Source: Barthelona sp. PCE
Taxonomy: Eukaryota; Metamonada: BaSk clade
Direction: 5' to 3'
Length of the DNA: 64,000 nt
Assembly: GCA_040285745.1 (NCBI GenBank)
Contig: JAUFOR010000008.1
Coordinates: 620,001 to 684,000, forward strand
The first letter of the stretch is position 1, and each line of letters opens with the position of its first letter. A model generated the notes under the pieces. The model was given only the letters and a program-made list of their open reading frames with translations, was not told the DNA's origin and searched no databases. Of the stretch, positions 36,980 to 46,822 are shown in pieces. The position numbers and the translations under genes are program-made.

Positions 36980-37888
36980 ATGCCAAAGCAAGTTGAACTT
37001 CAAGATATAGCTGAATATCCAGCTCTTGAAACGGAACACTCCAATAAGTGGAGTTTTTGTGAGCGTTTTCTTTTTTTTATCGTTGTATTAATTGTGAGCG
37101 CAGCATCTGTCGGTGTTATAAACTGGGTTGAACCCGATGATCAAGTCTTTTGGAAAGTAGTGTCAGTAGTATCAATATCATGCGTCTTGTTATGGTGCTT
37201 TTTGTTTGTTTTTGTTAAGTGTTGGAAATGGAGATTCTGGTTAATGAGTGCCCTAGCCTACCCCATCGTCTACACAGTGTGCTATGAACTTGACTTTAAC
37301 GGTAAAGAGTATCCAGTTTATATTACCGGTGGATTCATCATTGGATACTTCTTCTTGAGTATGAAATCTTTAAATGCCGCCAGTAACATTCTTCTATTTG
37401 CTATTTTCACCACCATTGGTGTTGTTTTGGCCGCTAACATGCATGAGAATGGTGATATTTGGGGTTTTAACAATTGGTCCTTCACCCTCTTAAGTAGTTG
37501 TCTTATTTTTGTTGCTCTGGTTATCCCCCACATCTTTTCCCGTCTTAATTGCGGACGCAGGTTCGCTATAGGCCTGCTTATTATGACTATTCCTCTGGCA
37601 ATGCTTCTTTTCCATCTCCTCCATCAAGAGTATTTATGGGTGGCAATTATGGTTTGTTCCATTCATTTAGGCGTATCGCTCATTTTATTCTACATCGCAA
37701 TTGCATGCTGTTCCGGCTGGAGGGAGGTTAAAAAAACCGATGAAGAGCATCCATTGCGTGAAAGTGCTTCTTCAGGAGGTAAAACATATGTTCTGGTTCC
37801 ACCAACCAGACCAGTCGTCCCTCTAACTATCGTTCAACAGTCTCTCCAAGAGGAAAAGAAGGATGTGAACAAACGTAACTCAGTTTAG
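36980..37888 (+). CDS. Multi-pass membrane protein, unknown
   Basis: 302 residues from the ATG at 36980; an upstream GTG in frame was rejected. I count about eight hydrophobic segments: FLFFIVVLIVSAASVGVI, VVSVVSISCVLLWCFLFVFV, LMSALAYPIVYTV, ITGGFIIGYFFL, ILLFAIFTTIGVVLAA, FTLLSSCLIFVALVI, IGLLIMTIPLAMLLF and VAIMVCSIHLGVSLILFYIA. The N-terminus has acidic and Tyr residues and no signal peptide; the C-terminal 60 residues are polar and cytosolic. No transporter motif was recognised. Confidence 0.65.
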   Translation: MPKQVELQDIAEYPALETEHSNKWSFCERFLFFIVVLIVSAASVGVINWVEPDDQVFWKVVSVVSISCVLLWCFLFVFVKCWKWRFWLMSALAYPIVYTVCYELDFNGKEYPVYITGGFIIGYFFLSMKSLNAASNILLFAIFTTIGVVLAANMHENGDIWGFNNWSFTLLSSCLIFVALVIPHIFSRLNCGRRFAIGLLIMTIPLAMLLFHLLHQEYLWVAIMVCSIHLGVSLILFYIAIACCSGWREVKKTDEEHPLRESASSGGKTYVLVPPTRPVVPLTIVQQSLQEEKKDVNKRNSV

Positions 37889-38417
37889 TATTAAATATTG
37901 TAAAAGATTTTGGTTAGTAGCATGTTTTTCCATTTGGTTTTTTGATATTCAAGAGAGAAAATAAACGGTGGCACCCTCAATGAATGGACAGTTATGAGCG
38001 CAATACTGTTCAAACCCAAAAGAATGAGCTATTTTGGTAGTTTGTGTCTTTAAGTAATATCAGGTCTTTAAAAAAGCAAGCTTCCATTTTAGAGCTAGTG
38101 CACTCCGATCACAGCTTCATTATATGTTCTATGTGCCGCATTGTTGAGAAATTTGAATAGCTTTTAAATAGCGCTTAGGCGCTTTGATTCCCAAAATAGA
38201 GGGCCCCCAGCACTAATTTAACCCAAAAATCATGGAAGGAAAATGTTTTGTTTATAGTGGTGGTGGACACTCTTGAAGTCATTTTACATACCTCAAAGGC
38301 AATTAACTGGAGTATCAAGTATACCCATGGGTGAAACATAGTAAAATTCAGTATCTTATTATTACAAAGACTTTTATATCCTTTATATATTCGTTTTTTT
38401 ACACGATTTTACATACA
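37889..38417. other. Intergenic, no gene seen
   Basis: 529 bases. A small perfect hairpin AGCGC-TTAG-GCGCT lies near 38168-38181, and a CCC/GGG-rich patch follows. I looked for tRNA boxes because of a TGTTCAAACCC at about 38007 and found no matching A box or cloverleaf. It holds the upstream region of eIF4A. Confidence 0.55.
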
Positions 38418-39840
38418 ATGAGTGATTACCAACAAGAACAGTACGTGGAACAGCCACGTGAACCCCAAAACGATCAGTATTATGATGAAGAAGAGGAAGC
38501 TGTTGAGAACTACTTTGAGAGCAACTTCGATGAGGAAGTTGAGTCATTCGAGGCTTTAGAGCTCGAAGACGATCTTTACAGAGGTATTGTCAACCATGGT
38601 TTCGAAGTGCCTTCTAAGATCCAGAAGCTCGCTATTCTCCCCATTATGGCCGGTATGTTTGCATTTAGTAATGGTCCTCGGTGATATAATCACAAGAAAT
38701 GAATAGTTTAAGTGTTGTTTAACATGGTATTTTTTTATTTGATTTTTTTCCACTGAGATGACTATTTAAGTACAACCACAAGTTGTATCTCCACAGTTGA
38801 CAATCTAATTTTTAGGTCTCGATGTTATTGCCCAAGCCCAATCTGGTACTGGAAAAACAGGTACCTTCTCCATTGCCGCTCTTGCTAATGTTGATCCCGA
38901 AATTCCCCACCCCCAGATCATCATTGTCTCCCCCGTACGTGAGCTCGCTGAACAGACCTACGGTGTCATCAAGTCTATTGGTGCCTACATGGATGTCGAA
39001 ATCGGTCTCGCTGTCGGTGGTTGTTCTCTCGATGAGACCCTCGCTGAGATGAGAAAGAACCCCAAGATCATTTGTTGTACTCCTGGTCGTCTTTTCTCTT
39101 TGATTGATCGTCGTTTCCTTAACACTGATCACGTTGCCACAATTATTGTTGATGAGGCTGATGAGATGCTTTCCCAAGGTTTCAGAGAGCAGATCTGGGC
39201 CATTTTCCACTCCCTCCCCAAGGAGATTCAGGTTGTTTTGGTTTCCGCCACTATGCCTCAAGAGATTCTTGAGCTCACTCAGCACTTTATGCGTGATCCC
39301 GCTCGTATTCTCGTCAAGAAGGATGAACTCACACTCGATGGTATCCGTCAGTTTTACGTCCGTTGTCAGTCCGATAACTGGAAGTTCCAGACTTTCTTAG
39401 ATCTGTATAAGAGGTTAAAGATTGATCAAGCCGTTGTTTTCTGTAACCGTAGAACTGAGGTTGAGAACCTCGCACACATGCTCGATAAGGAAGGTTTCCC
39501 CGTCATTGCTACACATGGTAAGGTCGAGGGTGATGAGCGCCGTCGCATTATGCGTGATTTCCGTGAGGGTCGCGCCCGTCTTTTGGTCACAACTGATCTT
39601 CTCTCCAGAGGTATCGATGTCCAGCACGTTTCTTTGGTCTTCAACTATGATCTCCCTGCAAAGAAGGAATCTTACATTCATCGTATTGGTCGTTCTGGTC
39701 GTTTCGGTCGTAAGGGTTTCGCTATTAACCTTACTGTTGAACGTGATGTCGATAAGCTCACTGAGTTGATGGATCACTACGATACCAACATTGAGACTCT
39801 TCCCAACAACATTGAGGATATCATCGCCGGTGCTGACTAA
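38418..39840 (+). CDS. EIF4A: DEAD-box translation factor eIF4A (two exons)
   Basis: Exons are 38418-38652 and 38816-39840, 419 residues. Exon 1 encodes an acidic leader and the Q motif region (GFEVPSKIQKLAILPIMAG). Exon 2 encodes AQSGTGKT (motif I), PVRELA (Ia, usually PTRELA), TPGR (Ib), VDEADEM (II), SATMP (III), VFCNRR (IV), TTDLLSRGID (V) and HRIGRSGRFG (VI). The alignment is clearly with the eIF4A/eIF4AIII group: RDPARILVKKDELTLDGIRQFY is characteristic. eIF4A unwinds mRNA leaders in initiation; eIF4AIII is the exon-junction paralog and I cannot separate them firmly. Codon use is uniform and C-ending at many positions, as expected of a highly expressed gene. Confidence 0.9.
38653..38815 (+). 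other. Spliceosomal intron, eIF4A
   Basis: 163 nt, phase 1, GTATGT to TCTAATTTTTAG. Removal joins PIMAG to LDVIAQAQSGTGKT. Confidence 0.9.
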
Positions 39841-39934
39841 TTCTCGTGTCTTATTGTAGATTGAATAATAAAAACAACGCATTTTTAATTTTGCACCTTT
39901 TCATAACCCCTTCTCCTTTTTATTAAATTTTATT

Positions 39935-40759
39935 ATGCATAGTTTGAACGCAGACTACACATTAATCCAGATCGACAACGTCAATGATAGTTCAACTCCT
40001 TTACTGAAGAATGAACGTTTTATTCGCATAAAACATCACTATCTCTTTGTCTTTATCTTCCTGTTACTGGTTGGCTACATTGCATTCATTGCATTCACTG
40101 ATTTTGATCCTGTCAATAAGCGTATAGTTTTTTCTTTTGCGTTTAAGTGTTTTGTTCATTCTGTAATTGTTTTATTATTTTTGCCATGTCAGGTTGTGGC
40201 TTTAAAAACATACAACCGCCTGTCATTGACTGGTTACATTTCTTTGAGTGTTTATTTAACTAAATGTGTCAATATGTATAGTTACGTCCTTCATTTGATT
40301 ACATATATATTGTTCCTTATTGTTTTCATCGATGTGGGCCTCGGTGAAACATTTTCATTTCAATATCCGACTCTTTTAATGGTTTTGGGTATTGAAGCAG
40401 TTGTTTTTTTGATAATTTTAATTTCTCAGTTTAGGCACATCAAAAAGCATAATAAGAAGCCGCTCAGGAAGGATGTTGAGAGACTTGTTGATGAAACGCT
40501 TGATGCACGCATTGAGCATATTCTTCCCCAGCATGTTTTAGAACTCAAGAACCGCCTCGGTCTTTATGCTTCAAAGCTTCTTGTGTTTAAGCGTGAGGTT
40601 GATTCCCTAAAGAGACAACTCAATGTTACACGCGCTGAAGCAACGCAGGAAAATGAAGTCATCATTTCTGATCTACAGAAAGAAATTCGCAGCCTCCAGG
40701 CCAGGTGCGCCGTTTTGTCACGAACCGCACACAACATCAATGCCAGTAACGGGTCTTGA
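39935..40759 (+). CDS. Four-TM protein with C-terminal coiled coil, TMEM192-like
   Basis: 274 residues. A polar N-terminus with STPLLKNE (a dileucine-type sorting signal) is followed by four hydrophobic spans: YLFVFIFLLLVGYIAFIAF, VHSVIVLLFLPCQVVA, YVLHLITYILFLIVFIDVG and LLMVLGIEAVVFLIILI. A helical, coiled-coil tail follows (about 175-265). Topology, length and the dileucine signal all resemble TMEM192, a lysosomal membrane protein. Residue identity is low, so this is a structural guess. It ends directly beside the convergent cyclase-like gene, with no gap between stops. Confidence 0.45.
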   Translation: MHSLNADYTLIQIDNVNDSSTPLLKNERFIRIKHHYLFVFIFLLLVGYIAFIAFTDFDPVNKRIVFSFAFKCFVHSVIVLLFLPCQVVALKTYNRLSLTGYISLSVYLTKCVNMYSYVLHLITYILFLIVFIDVGLGETFSFQYPTLLMVLGIEAVVFLIILISQFRHIKKHNKKPLRKDVERLVDETLDARIEHILPQHVLELKNRLGLYASKLLVFKREVDSLKRQLNVTRAEATQENEVIISDLQKEIRSLQARCAVLSRTAHNINASNGS

Positions 40760-43603
40760 TTATGAAATGTTTCCTATACCAGTTCCGTGAACCTCAATCA
40801 CTTCACCAAGGTCGATAGAACGACCTCTGCTACGACGTCGCTTAAATTCATGGATACTCTTCGTCTGTTTGTTCATGTGCATGATCTGATCCAGAATATT
40901 GGACTCAAAAGGGTATGTTGTTAGATCAACTCTATAGTAAAGAACATTCTTGTTACCAATGCTAAGATTGAGAGGCCCTTCAAACAGACAACAACACTTA
41001 TGCATGTAATTCGGAAAGGGAATGTTGTTTGTAAACATCATTTCAATTGGGATATCAAAGCTGTCCAGTATTTCTGCAAATATATCAAGCCCATAAAGTT
41101 TGAAAATGTACCTCATTCGTGAGATACTGCTTATATACAATCTGTAAAAGATTTCGTCGATGAGGAATTCATAGCGGGGAAGAACTGGGTTCAGAAACAA
41201 GCGCTCAGCATTGGATACAAGACCTCCCACCATTTCAAAATTTGAACAATCAAAAAAGCCCACGGAACAAGACCCGCTGTTGAGGATTATTTGGAGCTCG
41301 CGCTCAATGGACGGAGGGTATTTCTCATCTCCTGCAACACGGTCAAACACAGAGAAGCCCAGCATCAGCAATTGGGAGCACACATCAAAGTTACATGCTG
41401 CGAGTAGGAATGATCGGGGATGCGGGGCTGATCCTGGTTTAAGATCGAACGATCTACGCATGCCAATCGCGCTGAACCTGTTGCTTCCGAAACGCACATA
41501 AGAAATAGCTGGTAGACTGCTACATTTCAGTTTGAACGCATCGTGGATTCCACATAAGTAATTATATCTTTCGACAATCGGCTCCTCGTAAAACTCTTGA
41601 ACGGGAGACATGCGGCCGCTGAGCCCAATCACGAAAGGGAAGTGAATGAATGGATACAGGGCATCGCCCAAAAAATCCATTAGTGTGTCGTTAGCTATAT
41701 TGTTAGAAAACGTCTCGAAGCGATGTAATGTTCCAGAAATGCGCAATATCACTGCTTCATGTTCAATATATCTCTTCACAGCGATGAATGCGGCAGGAAA
41801 CAGTGTGATACATACAGAATTCAGATAAGGTTCCATGTACATTACTGTACAGTACAATACCAACTGAATACAGTGGAGTGTGGGTGATAACATGCTTGGG
41901 ATCCTGTAAACTATGAAAAACACACATACGCCGAAAATTTCAGAATAGTGATTAGAAACGTCAAATCTGTAAAATGACACAACACTGCACATAGTTACTA
42001 CAGTACTTATCAACACTTTCCACATCAAAACGTGCTCCAGGGTCTGACAGTTTCTCAAGAACATAACGAAAATAGCAAAAACCAAAAACAGTGGAACTAA
42101 CAACAAATTCCAGATTCTCCAGTTGCTTAAAAGCATAACAAAGAACAGAGCAGTTAGGCAACAGATGTCAAACAAGACATTCCAGGTGAACATAGTTATG
42201 TAAGGGTAGAGCAGTGACTTGAATTCGAAATTGATCGTTGCTGGGCTCCGGAAGTAGAATGATTCGCTTTGGAAAAGCGGCTGCTTCGGAATGAGCGACT
42301 CCCTGCCGCCAAACACATGCCCTATGGTTGTCTTATTGTTGCCAAGCGAATTCTTTAGCACTGATTTCCTTCTCTTCGAAAAGTAATTTTTCTGAAAGCT
42401 CAAGAACTCCTGTTCGTCCTCCCTCAAGAATCCCAGGAACTCAAGAACTCCAAATTTTGTAACATGCACGTCAATATAAGAGAGTAGACTCGGCGTTACA
42501 TAACAACCACGGTACTCTCTCTCAACGATGTAAGAGAAGCAGTCTTGCCCAGCAAACTCTTCGTTGCTTGCAAATGTTGAACAGTACTTACTGATATGGA
42601 GATCGAGGCATGTGAACATGGGCGATGATTTCTTCGAACAGATGGATGTATCTGCACTTGTTAAGAGCATACGACAATCGAACTTGCTGAAGGGAAACAG
42701 CTTCTTGAGGTGAGGGACAGAAGCCTGGACCTCAGCAGCTATATGCTCAAGATTTCTTAAAACCTGTCTTGGATCTAAGCTGCTGTCTTTGAAAAAAATG
42801 GAAGTTTTAGAGTCTATTGCTGTTTGTAATGTGGTGGAAGGAAGTACAATGGCCATATTATGTCCGCGGAACCAGCAGCAGTTATTCTTTGTCACAGATG
42901 CATCTAGGTGCAGATAAAATTCACTTACTAAGATAGAAAAAGGTGGTACGGCACTAGAAGGGTACTCATGGGAGCTGGGTACCTGGTGAAAGGTTGTCTC
43001 AGAATATGGGAAGTACGGAGAGAACAAAATACACAGGACAGGCCATTCTTTGAGCGAAACCACCTCGATATTCCCTTTATCTTCTCTGTTTACGAGCCCA
43101 TGGACGAAATGAAACGGTGAGAAGCGGCTTAGAATGATATATATCTCTTTTTGGATGGATCTCTCAAGGGAATGCATATGTTGCATAATTTCTTTGAATT
43201 TCCCAGCAAATTCGTACGCTTGCATACGGACATACGATAAAACCAGGGTAAACATTGCTTGTCCCAATGTATAATCGTCAAAAAATAGGAAAAAAGTGCA
43301 ATTAAGAACTAAAGCAATTCCAAACAATAATTCATTCACAACTACGGTGGTACTTTGCTGTATGGAGTAGCCAATGTGAAACAACCAAAAGTACTGGAAA
43401 TATTGCTTCTTCTCAAAAAATGCAATACTGACTGCTAATGCAATTGATAGAGGATATAAGACAAATCCATATGGAAATGCTGCCATAGTACGTATGATAA
43501 GACGAATAGAAAAAAATCTTAACGTATGTAACGTATCATAAAAAATTGCAAAAATGTCCCAAAACAACAGTAAAAAGGTAATTAAGTCCCAGATACGCGG
43601 CAT
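40760..43603 (-). CDS. Degenerate transmembrane adenylyl-cyclase-like protein
   Basis: 947 residues from the ATG at 43603. Two hydrophobic blocks (about 1-130 and 470-620) each precede a cytosolic domain, the 6TM-C1-6TM-C2 plan of animal-type adenylyl cyclases. The start of C1 (WPVLCILFSPYFPYSE) sits where cyclases have VSILFADIVGFT. In C2, SYVRFGSNRFSAIGM matches the IKTIGSTYMAASGL strand, and LQIILNSGSCSVGFFD with GGLVSNAERL matches the GxVVAGVIG ... NVASRM block. The metal-binding Asp residues are not at their places in C1 or C2, so catalysis as cyclase is unlikely. It may be a receptor-like or regulatory pseudoenzyme. The family call rests on pattern order, not high identity. Confidence 0.5.
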   Translation of the reverse strand: MPRIWDLITFLLLFWDIFAIFYDTLHTLRFFSIRLIIRTMAAFPYGFVLYPLSIALAVSIAFFEKKQYFQYFWLFHIGYSIQQSTTVVVNELLFGIALVLNCTFFLFFDDYTLGQAMFTLVLSYVRMQAYEFAGKFKEIMQHMHSLERSIQKEIYIILSRFSPFHFVHGLVNREDKGNIEVVSLKEWPVLCILFSPYFPYSETTFHQVPSSHEYPSSAVPPFSILVSEFYLHLDASVTKNNCCWFRGHNMAIVLPSTTLQTAIDSKTSIFFKDSSLDPRQVLRNLEHIAAEVQASVPHLKKLFPFSKFDCRMLLTSADTSICSKKSSPMFTCLDLHISKYCSTFASNEEFAGQDCFSYIVEREYRGCYVTPSLLSYIDVHVTKFGVLEFLGFLREDEQEFLSFQKNYFSKRRKSVLKNSLGNNKTTIGHVFGGRESLIPKQPLFQSESFYFRSPATINFEFKSLLYPYITMFTWNVLFDICCLTALFFVMLLSNWRIWNLLLVPLFLVFAIFVMFLRNCQTLEHVLMWKVLISTVVTMCSVVSFYRFDVSNHYSEIFGVCVFFIVYRIPSMLSPTLHCIQLVLYCTVMYMEPYLNSVCITLFPAAFIAVKRYIEHEAVILRISGTLHRFETFSNNIANDTLMDFLGDALYPFIHFPFVIGLSGRMSPVQEFYEEPIVERYNYLCGIHDAFKLKCSSLPAISYVRFGSNRFSAIGMRRSFDLKPGSAPHPRSFLLAACNFDVCSQLLMLGFSVFDRVAGDEKYPPSIERELQIILNSGSCSVGFFDCSNFEMVGGLVSNAERLFLNPVLPRYEFLIDEIFYRLYISSISRMRYIFKLYGLDIFAEILDSFDIPIEMMFTNNIPFPNYMHKCCCLFEGPLNLSIGNKNVLYYRVDLTTYPFESNILDQIMHMNKQTKSIHEFKRRRSRGRSIDLGEVIEVHGTGIGNIS

Positions 43604-43676
43604 TTTATGCAAACTATTAAACAGTAAAGGTGAAAGAGGTGAAAAGTTTGTTTACAGAATTTTATCCCTTCTCATC

Positions 43677-44408
43677 ATGTCTTTTGTACTTGATTTATTT
43701 GAGACAGCACCAGTTTCCGGGGAGAAAACAGAGAAACCAACCATAAAAGAGCATGTGGAAGCTCCAATACAAGGGAAAGTGGAGGTTGAATTAGAAAGAC
43801 GACCGAAGGAAGAGAGTCCCGTTGTCAAAAGGCAAATACAATTAAAAGAACAGCCAAAAAAGGAGGAAGTTATTGTTGAGATGAGAATGGAAGATTTGGT
43901 TGATGATAAGTCAGCAAATGCACCTAAAACAGGAACAGTTGCAGATTTAGAAATCGTGGAAGCACCTATAGAGATTGTATTACCTAACAAGAGTATTGTC
44001 TCAAATATATCTTTTATTTTTCAGGAGTTGACAGGTTTACTGATCGCACCGCTACTTCAGAACCTGTCAGTCTCCCCTCCACAACCGGCTAACATCACAA
44101 CATGGGCACAGGCCCATCAGAACCCCGACAACAGAAGTGTTATTGAGAGCGAGATTAATGAACACGTTAGGAAGATCGTTGCGTATAATGGAAAGCTCGA
44201 GGAGCTGCTCACTGAAGCAGAGTACCTTTTGGAATACCGAAACCCAATGACGAATCATACTGGCGACTACATTAACGATATATCACAAATGAAGGAGGAG
44301 CTAATTGATTTACTGGAACGCTCAAGGCAGAAGCAGCAGGTTTTGATTGAGAACTATCAGTTGGATATCTTAAATGAGGTCCTTGATCATAATTCCAATC
44401 AAAACTAA
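43677..44408 (+). CDS. Unknown acidic/helical protein
   Basis: 243 residues from the ATG at 43677. An upstream in-frame extension lacks an ATG and overlaps the divergent cyclase-like gene. The first 105 residues are charged and disordered, rich in Glu, Lys, Pro and Val. From about 120 the sequence is helical (NITTWAQAHQNPDNRSVIES, then helices to the end: EELIDLLERSRQKQQ), as in small tethering or complex-assembly subunits. No family was recognised. The next convergent gene ends 7 bases away. Confidence 0.55.
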   Translation: MSFVLDLFETAPVSGEKTEKPTIKEHVEAPIQGKVEVELERRPKEESPVVKRQIQLKEQPKKEEVIVEMRMEDLVDDKSANAPKTGTVADLEIVEAPIEIVLPNKSIVSNISFIFQELTGLLIAPLLQNLSVSPPQPANITTWAQAHQNPDNRSVIESEINEHVRKIVAYNGKLEELLTEAEYLLEYRNPMTNHTGDYINDISQMKEELIDLLERSRQKQQVLIENYQLDILNEVLDHNSNQN

Positions 44409-44414
44409 TCGATT

Positions 44415-45014
44415 TTAACTAAACATTTGTTCTTCTAGAACATCCTCAACATATGCACTGGGTGTGAAATGGCACTGAGAGTCAGAAGGCACGTGGAACA
44501 GTGTGTATTCCGGAGTGATGTCAAGTTTTCTGTTGAAATAGGTAGTATCTACGTTCTTGTTAATGATGCGGACGAGTTCACTGGTGGAATGGTCGATATA
44601 CATCAAGTTAACTTTCTCTCTCTGGTAAATATCAACGTAGGTGCCATTGTATTTTGTTGATTGAATCAGATCTCCGACTTCAAGCTGAATACGGTGGAAT
44701 GTGCTGTTGTAGATTCCCCACGTACACGTGAGGTAGTTCTGGGGTCCTTCAACAATCTTATAATAACGTTGGAGATCGCTTCGAATTACACGACGAAGAG
44801 TATAGTTGTTTCCCAAAGGATTTAATAGAACTTTCTTGCCCTCGTTGAAGTCGTATCCAATAAAACCTTCGAAAGTCTTGTTAATATGGTAGTTAAACCC
44901 TGTAATATTGGCTTTGAATGTTTTAGGAAGTGTAACAACTACGTTCGCAGGTGTCCTTGCGTGTACAACACTAATAATGCAAAAAACAGCCACAATAAAG
45001 AGAAAACGATGCAT
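44415..45014 (-). CDS. Small secreted glycoprotein, unknown
   Basis: 199 residues from the ATG at 45014; the upstream in-frame part lacks a signal and starts at a non-ATG codon or later ATGs. Clear signal peptide MHRFLFIVAVFCIISVVHA with cleavage near residue 19-20. The mature part has at least four N-glycosylation sequons (NITG, NKTF, NYTL, NSTF) and two Cys. No membrane anchor or known domain is visible. It is likely secreted or lumenal. Confidence 0.65.
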   Translation of the reverse strand: MHRFLFIVAVFCIISVVHARTPANVVVTLPKTFKANITGFNYHINKTFEGFIGYDFNEGKKVLLNPLGNNYTLRRVIRSDLQRYYKIVEGPQNYLTCTWGIYNSTFHRIQLEVGDLIQSTKYNGTYVDIYQREKVNLMYIDHSTSELVRIINKNVDTTYFNRKLDITPEYTLFHVPSDSQCHFTPSAYVEDVLEEQMFS

Positions 45015-45196
45015 GATAAAGTAGTATTTGCAAAAAACACTTTGTGATGCATTTTTCATTTACAATGTTCGACTTTGACATACTAATACAGATGCTTAGT
45101 GAGTATGGTGAGAAAAAAATTTTGGTAAAGAAGGTTCACGGCGTTATTCTATTTATATTTCTTTTCTCTCTTTCTTTTTTACTTTTATTAAGACAA

Positions 45197-45853
45197 ATGA
45201 GACGATTTTTCGGATCCAAGAAGACAAAGAAGGCTACAACCCCTGGAGAGATCCCAGATCTTAGTAAGCTTTCTGGTTCTTTGAGTACAAGAGCGGAAGA
45301 TCTCGAACGAAAGATCGCACAGGCCCATCAACAAGCGCTCGACTCAATGAGAAAGGCTAAGTCCTCTCGAGGAGGAACATCCCAAACTCATCGTTCAGCC
45401 GCCTCCAGACACATGAAACGCAAAAAAGCTCTAGAACAGCAGCTTAAGATGATCTACAACAACGTGATGAGCGTTGAGAATGTGGCATACGCAACTGAGA
45501 ACGTAAGAACCACGATCGAAACTGTACAGATGCTTCAGGAAACAGCAAACGTTCTTAAATCCACCGTAAAGACGTTTGACATCGATGATATCATCGAGAA
45601 ACAAGAGGAGATGGCCGATTGCATGGCTGATATTAGCGAAATGAACGAGTACATGAACATGAATTTTGAGATGGACTTTGGTGCTAATGACTATGATGTT
45701 GATGAGGAGCTCAACGCTCTTGAAGCCGAAATGCTGGACGACGACCTGAGCGGACTGTCGGCAATTGAGCCTGGTGCTTCATCTACTTCATATCTTGAAC
45801 CTGAGAAACCCGCTCAAGGTCAAACATCAATGGCTTATTATGGTCTCGAGTAA
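45197..45853 (+). CDS. ESCRT-III subunit, Vps60/CHMP5-like
   Basis: 218 residues from the ATG at 45197. The start MRRFFGSKKTKK is the usual basic membrane-binding N-terminus of Snf7-family proteins. RAEDLERKIAQ, the basic helix RHMKRKKALEQQLKMIYN and the acidic end DVDEELNALEAEMLDDDL follow the family in order. SLSTRAEDLERKI resembles Vps60/CHMP5 more than Snf7/CHMP4. ESCRT-III filaments cut membrane necks in endosome sorting, cytokinesis and repair. The C-terminal tail is the expected place for an MIT-interacting motif. An in-frame hydrophobic extension upstream was rejected because it would precede the conserved start. Probably cytosolic, recruited to membranes. Confidence 0.75.
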   Translation: MRRFFGSKKTKKATTPGEIPDLSKLSGSLSTRAEDLERKIAQAHQQALDSMRKAKSSRGGTSQTHRSAASRHMKRKKALEQQLKMIYNNVMSVENVAYATENVRTTIETVQMLQETANVLKSTVKTFDIDDIIEKQEEMADCMADISEMNEYMNMNFEMDFGANDYDVDEELNALEAEMLDDDLSGLSAIEPGASSTSYLEPEKPAQGQTSMAYYGLE

Positions 45854-45883
45854 TGTTTATTGTCTATATTGTAAATAGTGTCA

Positions 45884-46822
45884 TTAATACCTTTGTGTCT
45901 GCTCATAAAATATCATATACGGAGTCATACAATCATCTTTGAAACTCATTGGTCCCTGTCTTAGTAAATATGAGTCAATACCATGTGCAATATGGACGCA
46001 CTTGTCGTCGTCAAAAAGATACCATTGCTCATCTCTTAACGCAAAACATACATAATGTCCAAAACATGGAGTTCCAATATGTGCAATTACAGCTAGGAGT
46101 TTATATCTGTGGCTATGAAGGTTAAGGTTCGATGGTATGTGCACGTATGCTGATATCTTTCGTGTTCCGTTCTCATATGTAAATCGCTTGAGTGTGATAA
46201 CAAAAATAGCTGGTAGGGTTACGAAACTGGAACTGACAACAAGCTTTCCATCGGTTTCACAGTCCTCACAATGGATATCAGACTCTGTCCGGGCAATGTG
46301 AGCTGAAAGAAGTTGGTTGAGTGATGTGACCTCACATACATCGAGTGCAAGCGAGCAAAAATCTTCTGTGTTGTAGCTGATTCCACTGTGACATGTATAC
46401 TCATATCTGTGCTCGATGCTGCCCGAGAACAGAAGCTTGAGCTCCTGCGCAGAACTGTGAAATTCTTCAAGTATGCGTAGAAGGGCCTCGTGGATATCTT
46501 GGTGAATGTGATACGAGGAAAACAGCGAGATACCATGCTGTGTCATGGTGATAGGCGTGTAAACTGTGAATTTCTGTTGTTTTTGCCACTTTAATATAAA
46601 GGCGATAAGTGCAAGTGTGAATGATGGCAGGTCTTCTTCCTTATTGATAAGAGATGCTATTTTGTGATCAGTCACCGCAAAATAGAAGTTCTGCGATGAC
46701 GCAAATGCTTGGATGAGACTATTCAAGTAACAATTGCTACTAATATTCGTAAGTCCAAAGCAAACATCATTCTGATGCTCTTTTGACGTTATGGGGAGGC
46801 AAAGAGACGATGTAATCCCCAT
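45884..46822 (-). CDS. Ubiquitin-specific protease (USP family)
   Basis: 312 residues, a compact USP core without added domains. The Cys box GLTNISSNCYLNSLIQAF has the catalytic Cys31 (usually GLxNLGNTCYMNS), the His box is YKLLAVIAHIGTPCFGHYVCF, and the final Asp is in WYLFDDDKC. A zinc-finger remnant (HCEDCETDGK) is present in the fingers region. Members remove ubiquitin from proteins. The start MGITSS might allow N-myristoylation. Asn26, which can form the oxyanion hole, is kept, so the enzyme looks active. The target is unknown. Convergent with the ESCRT-III gene (30 bases between stops). Confidence 0.85.
   Translation of the reverse strand: MGITSSLCLPITSKEHQNDVCFGLTNISSNCYLNSLIQAFASSQNFYFAVTDHKIASLINKEEDLPSFTLALIAFILKWQKQQKFTVYTPITMTQHGISLFSSYHIHQDIHEALLRILEEFHSSAQELKLLFSGSIEHRYEYTCHSGISYNTEDFCSLALDVCEVTSLNQLLSAHIARTESDIHCEDCETDGKLVVSSSFVTLPAIFVITLKRFTYENGTRKISAYVHIPSNLNLHSHRYKLLAVIAHIGTPCFGHYVCFALRDEQWYLFDDDKCVHIAHGIDSYLLRQGPMSFKDDCMTPYMIFYEQTQRY

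Noticed and set aside
38000-38020. tRNA B-box-like sequence TGTTCAAACCC
   Set aside because: No A box or cloverleaf pairing could be formed around it.
43993-44024. Possible intron (GTATTG to TTTTCAG) in the unknown gene at 43677
   Set aside because: Removal shifts the frame to an early stop; retention gives a continuous helical protein, and the 3' end lacks the TTTAG motif.
45044-45196. Hydrophobic N-terminal extension of the ESCRT-III gene
   Set aside because: Snf7-family proteins start at the basic MRRFFGSKK region; the extension is probably 5' leader read in frame.
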